DNA of 19,937 nt from JBBPZA01 sp038199375 (GTDB lineage: Bacteria > Actinomycetota > Thermoleophilia > Solirubrobacterales > Solirubrobacteraceae), in the NCBI GenBank assembly GCA_038199375.1, contig JBBPZA010000026.1:1-19937 (forward strand), written 5' to 3'. The notes under the pieces were generated by a model that did not search any database, was not told the DNA's origin, and saw only the letters and a list, made by a program, of their open reading frames with translations. The position numbers were made by a program, and so were the translations under genes. Of the stretch, positions 5,794-13,335 are shown in pieces. The stretch's first letter is position 1, and each line of letters starts with the position of its first letter.

Positions 5794-6948
5794 ATGCCGC
5801 CGCTCATCACCCGCGACGAGGCTCTGCTCCTCGGCGAGCTGACCGACCACGCCCAGATCGAGGCGCTCATCGAGCGTGCGTGGCGCGTGCGCGTCGAGCG
5901 CTTCGCCGACTCGACCGACATGTGCTCGCTGGTCAACGCCAAGTCGGGGGGGTGCGCGGAGGACTGCGGGTTCTGCGCGCAGTCGCGCTACGCCGAGGCC
6001 GAGACGCCGATGCACGCGATGATGGAGCCCAGCCAGATCCTCGAGCACGCGCGGGCGGCGGAGGCCGCCGGCGCGCACCGGTTCTGCATGGTGACCCAGG
6101 GCCAGGGGCTCTCCAAGCGCGACTTCGAGAAGGTGCTCGAGGGAGCGCGCCTGGTGGCCGAGCAGACTAACCTCAAGCGCTGCGCGTCGGTCGGGCACAT
6201 ATCCGCCCAGCGCGCCCGTGCGCTCAAGGACGCCGGGATCCAACGCGTTCACCACAACGTGGAGACGGCGGAGTCCTACTACTCCGAGGTCTCCTCCACG
6301 GTGCGCTACGAGGGGCGCCTGCGCACGATCGACGCGGTGAAGGAGGCGGGCCTGGAGACCTGCGTCGGGGGCATCCTCAACCTCGGGGAGACGCCCGAGC
6401 AGCGCGTCGAGATGGCCTTTGAGCTGGCGGCGATCGATCCGACGAGCGTTCCCATCAACCTGCTCAACCCCCGGGCCGGGACGAAGTTCGGCGACCGTGA
6501 GCAGATGGACCCGTGGGAGGCGGTCAAGTGGATCGCGATCTTCCGGCTGATCCTCCCGGATGCGCTGTTCCGGCTGTGTGGCGGCCGGGTCGAGAACATC
6601 GGCGACCTGCAGCGCATCGCTGTGAAGGCCGGAATCAACGGGGTGATGATGGGCAACTTCCTCACGACGTTGGGTAACACGCCCGAGGAGGATCGCGAGA
6701 TGTTCGAGGAGCTCGGTCTCAACGTCGCGCGCCAGCCCGACAACGGCGCCAACCCGCGGCCCGACAACCGCGACGGATGGCTCGAGGGCACGACCCCCGA
6801 CCTCGTCGAGGACCATCTCGAGGAGGCGGCGCCGACCATCGAGGTACGCCTTTGGGATCCCTCCTCCCAGCTTCGCTTCAAGCGGAAGGAGACCGTGCCC
6901 GACAGGCCGGATGGCGCCCCGAACGTCTACCCCGCGCACGCGGGCTAG
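5794..6948 (+). CDS. bioB: biotin synthase
   Basis: Radical SAM enzyme that inserts sulfur into dethiobiotin, the last step of biotin synthesis. The CxxxCxxC motif is in GGCAEDCGFCAQS (Cys54, Cys58, Cys61) and binds the [4Fe-4S] cluster. HHNVETAESYYSEV and CVGGILNLGET are the expected BioB core segments, and GGRVENIGDLQ with GVMMGNFLTT marks the end of the barrel. ATG 5794 starts MPPLITRDEALLL; GGAGG at 5776-5780 lies 13 bases upstream. A longer GTG frame from 5725 is unlikely. The protein is 384 residues because about 70 residues follow the normal end of the family. The tail is acidic and Pro-rich with a basic end. First gene of a bioB-bioF-bioD operon. Confidence 0.95.
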   Translation: MPPLITRDEALLLGELTDHAQIEALIERAWRVRVERFADSTDMCSLVNAKSGGCAEDCGFCAQSRYAEAETPMHAMMEPSQILEHARAAEAAGAHRFCMVTQGQGLSKRDFEKVLEGARLVAEQTNLKRCASVGHISAQRARALKDAGIQRVHHNVETAESYYSEVSSTVRYEGRLRTIDAVKEAGLETCVGGILNLGETPEQRVEMAFELAAIDPTSVPINLLNPRAGTKFGDREQMDPWEAVKWIAIFRLILPDALFRLCGGRVENIGDLQRIAVKAGINGVMMGNFLTTLGNTPEEDREMFEELGLNVARQPDNGANPRPDNRDGWLEGTTPDLVEDHLEEAAPTIEVRLWDPSSQLRFKRKETVPDRPDGAPNVYPAHAG

Positions 6949-6957
6949 GAGACCGGC

Positions 6958-7020
6958 ATGACCGCTTCCCCCTCCCCTCCGCCCGACCCCCCGACCGCGC
7001 GCCTTCTGGAGGCTCGATGA
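6958..7020 (+). CDS. 20-codon proline-rich ORF between bioB and bioF
   Basis: AGGAG (6947-6951) overlaps the bioB stop and sits six bases before ATG 6958. The 20-residue frame contains SPSPPPDPP and ends in TGA 7018-7020, which overlaps the bioF start as ATGA. The bioF start also has its own CTGGAGG (7004-7010). The good ribosome-binding site, poly-proline run and stop-start overlap suggest a leader-type or coupling ORF. Its length could also be chance. It has no known relative that I recognise. Confidence 0.4.
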   Translation: MTASPSPPPDPPTARLLEAR

Positions 7021-8288
7021 CCGAGATCGACGAACGGCTGGAAGAGCTCAAGGGCCTTGGCCTCTACCGGCGCATGCGGATGGTCAGCGGCCCGCAGGGG
7101 CCGCGCGTCGTGCTCGACGGGAAGCCCGTCCTGCTCCTTTGCTCGAACAACTACCTCGGCCTCGCCGACCACCCCCGGGTGCGCCAGGCCGCCGCCGACG
7201 CCGCCATGCGGTGGGGCGCGGGCGCCGGCGCATCGCGGCTGGTGTGCGGCAACATGACGATCCACCGTCGCCTCGAGGAGCGACTCGCGGCCTTCAAGGG
7301 AACCGCTGCCTGCCTGCTCTTCGGCTCGGGGTACCTGGCCAACGCGGGCATCGTCGCCGCGCTGGCGCGCGAGGGCGAGGTCGTCTTCTCCGACGAGCTC
7401 AACCACGCGTCGATCGTCGATGGCTGCCGGCTGGCTCGGGCGGAGACCTTTGTCTACAACCACGGCGATGTCGAGCACCTCGCCTGGGGCGTGCGTCAGG
7501 CGGGCGGGCGTGCGGCGCTCATCGTCACCGACGGCGTGTTCTCCATGGACGGCGACGTCGCGCCGCTCGAGGAGATCGTCGAGCTCGCCCACCGCCATGA
7601 CGTCCGTGTGATGGTCGACGACGCGCACGGAACGGGCACCCGCGGTCCCGGGGGTCGCGGGTCGGTCGCCGCCGCCGGCCTCGACGGCGAGGTCGACGTG
7701 ATCGTCGGCACGCTGAGCAAGGCGCTCGGCGCCTACGGCGCCTTCGCCTGCTGCGACGCGCGCATGGCGCAGTACCTGGTCAACAGCGCCCGTCCGCTGA
7801 TCTTCTCGACCGCTCTGCCACCCCCGGCTGTGGCCGCCGCGCTGGCCGCCCTCGAGGTCCTCGTGGAGCAGCCGCGGCGGGTGGAGAAGCTCGACGCCAA
7901 CGCGGCGACGCTGCGCTCCGAGCTGGCCCGGGAAGGCTTCGACGTCACCGGCTCCGAGACCCAGATCGTCCCGATCGTCGTAGGCGACGCAGAGCTGGCC
8001 ATGGGCGTGTGCGAGGAGGCGATCGGCATGGGCGTCTTCGCACAGGCCATCCGCCCGCCGACGGTCCCCGCCGGCACCTCGCGCCTGCGCCTGGCGGTGA
8101 TGGCGTCGCACTCGCGCGACGAGCTGCGCGACGCCGCCCGCTCCCTCGGCCGCGCCGCGTTGCGCGCCGGCTTTCGCCCCGCCGCCGCGGCGCCGATGCT
8201 CGCGGTCCGCGACGGCTCCCACGACCGGCCCGGACTTGATGGGGCGTCCGCGCCCTTCGACCACGAGCAGGTCGCCCGCGCCGCCTGA
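7017..8288 (+). CDS. bioF: 8-amino-7-oxononanoate synthase
   Basis: PLP enzyme joining pimeloyl-CoA or pimeloyl-ACP with alanine, the first step of the biotin ring pathway. 423 residues of the alpha-oxoamine synthase family. Seen: LLLCSNNYLGLADHP, GAGASRLVCGNMTIHRRLE, DELNHASIVDGCRLA (His130), VMVDDAHGTGTRGPGGRG (Asp201, His204) and GTLSKALGAYG with the PLP lysine Lys235. ATG 7017 has GGAGG six bases upstream and overlaps the small upstream ORF. About 30 C-terminal residues beyond the AARSLGRAA segment look disordered, and their coding overlaps the start of bioD by about 50 bp. A KBL-like 2-amino-3-ketobutyrate ligase is excluded mainly by the bio operon context. Confidence 0.94.
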   Translation: MTEIDERLEELKGLGLYRRMRMVSGPQGPRVVLDGKPVLLLCSNNYLGLADHPRVRQAAADAAMRWGAGAGASRLVCGNMTIHRRLEERLAAFKGTAACLLFGSGYLANAGIVAALAREGEVVFSDELNHASIVDGCRLARAETFVYNHGDVEHLAWGVRQAGGRAALIVTDGVFSMDGDVAPLEEIVELAHRHDVRVMVDDAHGTGTRGPGGRGSVAAAGLDGEVDVIVGTLSKALGAYGAFACCDARMAQYLVNSARPLIFSTALPPPAVAAALAALEVLVEQPRRVEKLDANAATLRSELAREGFDVTGSETQIVPIVVGDAELAMGVCEEAIGMGVFAQAIRPPTVPAGTSRLRLAVMASHSRDELRDAARSLGRAALRAGFRPAAAAPMLAVRDGSHDRPGLDGASAPFDHEQVARAA

Positions 8289-8982
8289 CCGCAGCCTGCG
8301 CGGCCTCTTCGTCACCGGCACGGACACCGGCGTCGGAAAGACGGTCGTCGCCGCGGCGATCTGCGCCGTCCTGCGCGCGCGGGGCGAGCGCGTCGCAGCG
8401 TTCAAGCCCGTCCTTACCGGCCTGGACGAGGCGGTCGATCCCGGCTGGCCGCCCGACCATCAGCTCCTTGCGGGAGCGACCGGTGGCGAGCCCACCCGCG
8501 TCGCGCCGTATCGCTTCGGTCCGGCTGCATCGCCGCACCTGGCGGCGCGGCTCGCGGGCGCAGCGCTTGAGCCGCGCACGATCGTGGCGGACGCTCGCAG
8601 GGAGGGCGAGTGCGCTGACGTTCTCATCGTCGAGGGCGTTGGCGGTCTGCTGGTGCCCCTGACGCTCAACTACTCGATCGCCGACCTAGCCCGCGACCTC
8701 GCCCTGCCGCTCCTCGTCGTCGCGCGCCCTGGCCTGGGCACGATCAACCACACGCTGCTCACCCTCGACGCCGCGCGGGCGCGCGGACTCGCGATCGCTG
8801 CGGTCGTCCTGACGCCGTGGCCGAGCGACCCAACCGACGTGGAGCGCTCGAACCTGGAGTCGATCGCCGATCTCGGCAGGGTCGAGATCGCGACGCTCGA
8901 GCGGGTCGAGTGCGGCGACCCGTCGCTTCTGGCCGTGTCGGCGGACCGCCTGCCCATCTCGCGGTGGCTCGCGGCGCCATAA
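8239..8982 (+). CDS. bioD: dethiobiotin synthetase
   Basis: ATP-dependent carboxylase that closes the ureido ring of dethiobiotin from DAPA and CO2. The P-loop FVTGTDTGVGKTVVAAA (24-40) is the BioD form of Walker A. AFKPVLTGLD carries the conserved substrate lysine. LIVEGVGGLLVPL is the BioD signature. ARPGLGTINHTLLT is the next conserved block. It is 247 residues from ATG 8239; a TTG three bases earlier is possible. The start lies inside the end of bioF, so the two are translationally coupled. The first 20 residues are Pro/Ser/Arg-rich and look like an unconserved extension. Last gene of the operon. Confidence 0.93.
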   Translation: MGRPRPSTTSRSPAPPDRSLRGLFVTGTDTGVGKTVVAAAICAVLRARGERVAAFKPVLTGLDEAVDPGWPPDHQLLAGATGGEPTRVAPYRFGPAASPHLAARLAGAALEPRTIVADARREGECADVLIVEGVGGLLVPLTLNYSIADLARDLALPLLVVARPGLGTINHTLLTLDAARARGLAIAAVVLTPWPSDPTDVERSNLESIADLGRVEIATLERVECGDPSLLAVSADRLPISRWLAAP

Positions 8983-9122
8983 AGCCTCGAGCGCCGGTGC
9001 GTGACACGCAGGCGTTCTGCCGTCCCGTCTCGGCGCCACCACGCGTTCCGCCCCGAGCTCCACCGCCCCACCGAAGCGTCGCCGTAGTTGACGGCTCGCC
9101 CGTCGGACCCCGTCCACCCTAG

Positions 9123-9136
9123 TAAACTGTAACATT
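9123..9136 (+). promoter_or_regulatory. AT-rich promoter just before the AbiE-like operon
   Basis: TAAACT (9123-9128) lies eight bases before ATG 9137, and TAACAT (9130-9135) lies one base before it. This AT-rich patch stands out from the GC-rich surroundings. The first hexamer would give a leaderless mRNA, as in the other two toxin-antitoxin operons of the window. GTAA is repeated at 9122-9125 and, with TGTAAC, hints at an operator, but no clean palindrome is seen. Confidence 0.4.
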
Positions 9137-9850
9137 ATGGACACATACTCGATCAGAGGGCTGGCGCGTGAGCTGGGCACGAGCGCGCCGCGCGTGAGCC
9201 GGGCGCTGAAAAAGCTCGGCATCGAGCCGAAGACGGTCGGGACTCGGGCTGCGCTGACGCCCGAGCAGGCTTCGAAGGTACGACGCCGGCTGGGGGTGGT
9301 GCCCCCCGCACCGGGCCTTACCAGGTCGCAGACACAGGTCCTCGCCGCGTTGTCGCGGGCACCGTTGGGGGTGCGATCTGCTCGCGCGCTCGCCGCGCGA
9401 GCCGGCGTCTCGCCGACCGTCGCCAGCCGCACGATCTCGGAGCTGTGCGCACAGGGCTTGGTCACTGTGAGTCGCGAGCGGGTGGTGGAGGGCACGGTGC
9501 GCGACGCGCGGGTGATCCGTGCGAACTACGCCGGCGAGCGCTACGCGCGTCTGGCGGGGCATCTCGCTCGGGTGGCTCTGCCGTCCGCGCGGCCACAGCG
9601 TGCGCCGACACGAGTGCCGAGGCGGCTGGCGCATCTGTTCTGGAACACCGCCCCCTCGCAACTTGACGCGCGTCGCGCGGGCGGATACATCGCGCGACGC
9701 CTCCTGACGACTGGGGACATGGAGGGCCTGGCCTGGGCCGCCGGGGCACTCTCAGCCGCGCACTGGCGCCACGGAGCGCAGGCGCGCGGCTTGCCCGCGC
9801 CCATGCGCGCCTTGGCGCTGAACCTCGCCGCCGCGGGCGAGGCGCCGTGA
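9137..9850 (+). CDS. double-HTH antitoxin of an AbiE-like (type IV) TA pair
   Basis: 237 residues. Residues 4-28 (YSIRGLARELGTSAPRVSRALKKLG) form a helix-turn-helix. Residues 62-112 form a second, winged HTH (RSQTQVLAAL, ALAARAGVSPTVASRTISELCAQGLV). RLAHLFWNTAPSQLDARRAG at 163-182 with IARRLLTTGDMEGLAWAA resembles a small conserved segment (LFWD..P..LD...I..R.L..GD.ED..WL) that I know from proteins of unknown function (DUF6922-like). AbiEi antitoxins repress their operon and counteract AbiEii without direct binding. The stop overlaps the toxin start as GTGA. The partner makes the antitoxin role likely, but the domain layout is not the classical AbiEi one. Confidence 0.7.
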   Translation: MDTYSIRGLARELGTSAPRVSRALKKLGIEPKTVGTRAALTPEQASKVRRRLGVVPPAPGLTRSQTQVLAALSRAPLGVRSARALAARAGVSPTVASRTISELCAQGLVTVSRERVVEGTVRDARVIRANYAGERYARLAGHLARVALPSARPQRAPTRVPRRLAHLFWNTAPSQLDARRAGGYIARRLLTTGDMEGLAWAAGALSAAHWRHGAQARGLPAPMRALALNLAAAGEAP

Positions 9851-10554
9851 GCCAGTCCAGGCTCTCGAACGGGCTCAGGGAGCTGCTGCAACCTGATACC
9901 GCCCAGGCTTGGGAAGCGCTCGCGCCCGAGTTGCCGGCTGAGCTCTACCTCGTCGGGGGAACGGGCGTGGCCGCCCACCTGGAGCACCGCCGCAGCCGCG
10001 ATCTGGACTTCTTCTATCACCAGAGCGCTGTCGATCTCGACGCGTTAGCAGGGCGCCTGAGCCGGCTCGGGCGCTTTGAGATCACTCAACGCGCGGACGG
10101 CACCGTCGGCGGCGTGCTCGGCGCCACGCGGATCCAGGTGCTCCATGCCGACGAGGTCCGCCCCCAACGCCGGCTGGAGCCGAGTGTGCCGATTGCCGGA
10201 ATGCGCGTGGCCGGCATCGGAGACCTCATGGCCACCAAGCTGGCCGCCGTCACCGGCCGCGGCGAGCTGCGCGACTACTACGACCTCATGGCAATAGAGC
10301 AGCGCACAGGCCGCAGCGTCGAAGAAGGCCTCGGCCTGTTTCTGACCCGCTATGAGCCCCCCGAGCCGGCCGCGCAGGCCATCGAACGGATCGTCACCGC
10401 GCTCGGCTACCTCGATGATCTCGACGACGACGACCTCGTGCCCGCCGCCCGCCAAGACCTCGCCCGCTACTGGCAGCAGCGCCAACCCGCCCTCCTTGCC
10501 GCCACGAGCCGCTACGGGGTGGCGCGCGCCCGGGCGCGCCGCCCGGCGAGCTGA
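9847..10554 (+). CDS. AbiEii-type nucleotidyltransferase toxin
   Basis: 235 residues of the AbiEii/MenA nucleotidyltransferase family. ELYLVGGTGVAAHLEHRRSR (32-51) followed by DLDFFYH has the GG and DxD (Asp52, Asp54) of the polymerase-beta-like active site. DLMATKLAAVTGRGELRDYYDL is the family's second block, with Lys and a (K/R)D(Y/F)YDL motif. Characterised relatives add nucleotides to tRNA acceptor stems or otherwise block translation, giving phage abortive infection or growth arrest. GTG 9847 overlaps the antitoxin stop. The acidic stretch LDDLDDDDL near 195 is unusual. The gene converges on hypF with 49 bp between stops. Confidence 0.88.
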   Translation: MSQSRLSNGLRELLQPDTAQAWEALAPELPAELYLVGGTGVAAHLEHRRSRDLDFFYHQSAVDLDALAGRLSRLGRFEITQRADGTVGGVLGATRIQVLHADEVRPQRRLEPSVPIAGMRVAGIGDLMATKLAAVTGRGELRDYYDLMAIEQRTGRSVEEGLGLFLTRYEPPEPAAQAIERIVTALGYLDDLDDDDLVPAARQDLARYWQQRQPALLAATSRYGVARARARRPAS

Positions 10555-10603
10555 CGTCCTACCCCATATCGTTGTCGTTGCTCTTTGGCAGCCTGAAGGC
10601 TCG

Positions 10604-13066
10604 TCAGTTCGTCGCATTTTCAAGCCGCGCCGCCGCGATCGCGGCCTGCCCGTAGGCGATCCCGCCGTCGTTGGGAGGCAGCCGCTCGGGGACCAGGACC
10701 CTCAGTCCTGCCGCATCGAGCCTTTCCGCGCACGCCGTGAGGAGCCGCCGGTTCTGGAACACGCCGCCGGAGAGGACCACCGTGTCGAACCCGCCGCGAT
10801 CGGCGAGTACTCGGCACGCGAGCGCGGTGGCCTCCGCCAGTCCGTTGTGGAAGCGGGCGGCGACGGCAGGTACCGTCGCGCCCGTCTCGAGATCGGCGAG
10901 GACGTCGCTGATCGTCGCCCGAGCGTCGAGGACGAGCGGCGCCCGGCCCTCGGTCGCCGCACGCGTCGCTTTGCCCTCGCCCGCCCGGCCCTCGGTCGCC
11001 GCGCGCGTCGCTTTGCCCTCGCCCGCCGGGCGGGCCTCCGGCCCGAGCGTCGCGTCGCCCGCGCGAGGAACGACCGGCATCGAGTAGGCGCCGCGCTCAC
11101 TTTCGTCGCAGGCCGCCTCGAGCTCGACCGCCGCCTGGCCCTCAAAGTTCACGCGCGCGCGAGAGCCGCACAGCGCGGCCACCGCGTCGAACAGCCGGCC
11201 CACGCTCGTGGTCACCGGCGCGAGCTCGCTCGCCGCCACCGCCGCGACGGCATGCCACATTGCGGGGTCGACTTCGGCGACCAGCGTCGCCGGCAGCGCC
11301 GGCTCCTTCCCGAGCGCCTCCTGCAGCCACGCGCAGGCCATCCGCCATGGCTCGCGGACGGCGCGGTCCCCGCCGGGCATCCGCACGGGCCACAGCCACC
11401 CCGCCCGCTCGAAACCCTCGAGGTCGCCGACGAGCAGCTCGCCGCCCCACACGGTGCCGTCCGTGCCGTAGCCGGTCCCGTCGTAGATGGCGCCCAGCGC
11501 GGGGCCGCGCTCGCCGTGCTCCGCGAGGCACGCCGCGAGGTGGGCATGGTGATGCTGAACGCCGACGTAATCGACCTCGCCGCGCTCGAGCGCTTCGTTG
11601 GTCGACAGGTAGTCGGGATGCAGGTCGTGGGCGACGACCTCGGGCGCCACGGCGAACAGGCGCTCGAAGTGCTCGATCCCTTCTCGGAAGGAGCGAAGGG
11701 TCTCCAAGTTCTCGAGATCGCCGATGTGATGGCTCACCCACGCGCGCCGTCCCTTGGCGACGCAGAACGTGCTCTTGAGCTGTGCCCCGTAGGCGACCAG
11801 CGGCCGCGGCGAGGCGAGCGGGAGGTCGAGGCTCGCCGGCACGTACCCGCGCGAGCGACGGATGACCAGCGGCGGGCGGCCCGGGATCGCCCGAACGACG
11901 GAGTCGTCCGTTCGTATGTGGATCGGCCGGTCGTGGACGAGGACAAGGTCCGCGATGGCGGCCAGACGCCGAAGGGCGTCCTCGTCGCGGTAGGCGATGG
12001 GCTCGTCGGAGAGGTTGCCGCTGGTCATCACGAGCGGCAGGCCGACATCGGCGAGGAGGACGTGGTGCAGCGGCGAGTAGGGAAGCATCACGCCGAGGTC
12101 CGGAGACCGCGGGGCCACCGACGGGGCGACCGGCGCCCCCTCGCGCCGCCGCGCAAGCACGATCGGCCGCTCGCGACCGACGAGCAGCCGCTCCTCCTCC
12201 TCGCTCAGTTCGACGAGCGCGCGTGCCGCCTCGAGGTTGCCCGCCATCAAGGCGAAGGGTCGGTCCTCGCGGTGCTTGCGCGTTCGCAATCGCGCCACCG
12301 CCGGCTCGTCGTCGGCCCGGCAGGCCAGGTGGTAGCCGCCGATCCCCTTGAGCGCGAGGATCGCCCCGTCGAGCAACGCGCGCGCAGCGTCGGAGAGAGC
12401 GGCGTCGCCGTTCCCTGCGTCGATGCCTGCGGAGGAGGTGGCGACGCCGCCGGCCGGCGCCATCAGCCGCACCGACGGGCCGCACACGGGGCAGGCGTTC
12501 GGCTCGGCGTGGAAACGGCGGTCGAGTGGGTCCTCGTACTCGGCGCGGCACGCCGGGCACATCTCGAAGCCGGCCATGGTCGTGAGGGGACGGTCGTAGG
12601 GAACGTCGCGCACGATCGTGAAGCGGGGGCCGCAGTCGGTGCAGTTGACGAACGGGTAGCGGAAGCGCCGGTCGCCGGGGTCGAAGAGCTCTGCCAGGCA
12701 CGCTTCGCACGTCGCCGTGTCCGGCGAGACGAGGGCGAGCGGCTCGCCCCCGCGCGCGCTCGCCACGATCCGGAAGCCCTCCTGCGCCTCGGGAGCCCGC
12801 TCCTCGGACGCGATCCCCTCGACGCTCGCCAGCGGCGGCGCTTCGGCCGGCAGGCGGGCGAGGAACGCCTCGACCGCAGGCGAAGCCCCTTCCGCCTCGA
12901 CCACCACGCCGCGCTCGTCGTTGAGCACGTAGCCGTCGAGCTCGAGCTCGCACGCGAGCCGGTAGACGTAGGGGCGAAAGCCCACGCCCTGAACGACACC
13001 GGTTACCCGCGCGCGGACTCGCCGGCGGGTGCTCGTCGAGCGCGTGCGCCCAGACGCCGCGCTCAT
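10604..13066 (-). CDS. hypF: [NiFe]-hydrogenase maturation carbamoyltransferase HypF
   Basis: 820 residues, near full family length. HypF uses carbamoyl phosphate and ATP to carbamoylate the HypE cysteine, the source of the cyanide ligands of [NiFe]-hydrogenase. Domain order is complete: acylphosphatase (about 16-105, VTGVVQGVGFRPYVYRLA), double zinc finger with Cys120/123, 142/145, 170/173 and 192/195, a YrdC-like domain (about 225-410, KGIGGYHLACRADD), and a Kae1-like domain with the HHHAHLAACLAEHG metal motif. The C-terminus is intact (VLSGGVFQNRRLLTACAERL). The first 15 residues are a Ser/Arg-rich extension. The Kae1-like domain carries a tandem 14-codon duplication. No other hyp or hydrogenase gene is in the window. 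Confidence 0.96.
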   Translation of the reverse strand: MSAASGRTRSTSTRRRVRARVTGVVQGVGFRPYVYRLACELELDGYVLNDERGVVVEAEGASPAVEAFLARLPAEAPPLASVEGIASEERAPEAQEGFRIVASARGGEPLALVSPDTATCEACLAELFDPGDRRFRYPFVNCTDCGPRFTIVRDVPYDRPLTTMAGFEMCPACRAEYEDPLDRRFHAEPNACPVCGPSVRLMAPAGGVATSSAGIDAGNGDAALSDAARALLDGAILALKGIGGYHLACRADDEPAVARLRTRKHREDRPFALMAGNLEAARALVELSEEEERLLVGRERPIVLARRREGAPVAPSVAPRSPDLGVMLPYSPLHHVLLADVGLPLVMTSGNLSDEPIAYRDEDALRRLAAIADLVLVHDRPIHIRTDDSVVRAIPGRPPLVIRRSRGYVPASLDLPLASPRPLVAYGAQLKSTFCVAKGRRAWVSHHIGDLENLETLRSFREGIEHFERLFAVAPEVVAHDLHPDYLSTNEALERGEVDYVGVQHHHAHLAACLAEHGERGPALGAIYDGTGYGTDGTVWGGELLVGDLEGFERAGWLWPVRMPGGDRAVREPWRMACAWLQEALGKEPALPATLVAEVDPAMWHAVAAVAASELAPVTTSVGRLFDAVAALCGSRARVNFEGQAAVELEAACDESERGAYSMPVVPRAGDATLGPEARPAGEGKATRAATEGRAGEGKATRAATEGRAPLVLDARATISDVLADLETGATVPAVAARFHNGLAEATALACRVLADRGGFDTVVLSGGVFQNRRLLTACAERLDAAGLRVLVPERLPPNDGGIAYGQAAIAAARLENATN
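10941..11024. repeat. 42-bp in-frame tandem duplication within hypF
   Basis: Positions 10941-10982 are repeated at 10983-11024 with one difference (10961 a versus 11003 g). The repeat adds a second copy of GEGKATRAATEGRA to HypF. The unit is 14 codons, so the frame is kept. It falls in a low-complexity insertion of the Kae1-like domain, between GPEARPA and PLVLDARA. Confidence 0.95.
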
Positions 13067-13335
13067 TCCCGCAACCGTTGGGACGAGTGGTCCCGAATGA
13101 GGCCGCGGTCGGCCCGCCCATCACCCGGCCTCGTGAGGCGCAACCTCCGCACGTCTATGATCGCGTCGCTCGCTTGCACCACCGCAGCACATGGTAGGCA
13201 CGCCCTCGGGCCGTACTGGGGGACCGGGCTCCACCGCATCGGCGGCAGCCGCCGAGAGCAGCCCAGCTGTCTCTCCGGCCACTCTTCGGAACGAAGGGGG
13301 CAACGCTCGGCGGACCAGAGAACGCCCCCGCAGGG
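13067..13335. other. intergenic region upstream of hypF
   Basis: 269 bp between the start of hypF and the end of the P-domain protein gene, both on the minus strand. I see no gene. A perfect 7-bp stem hairpin lies at 13239-13255 (TCGGCGG, loop CAG, CCGCCGA) and a smaller one at 13284-13296. Neither is followed by a T-run on the minus strand, so terminator activity is doubtful. No riboswitch class could be matched. The hypF promoter must lie here unless the gene is read through. Confidence 0.4.

Noticed and set aside
13067..13335. riboswitch or terminator upstream of hypF
   Set aside because: Small hairpins occur but no T-run follows, and I could not match cobalamin, c-di-GMP or other known riboswitch cores.
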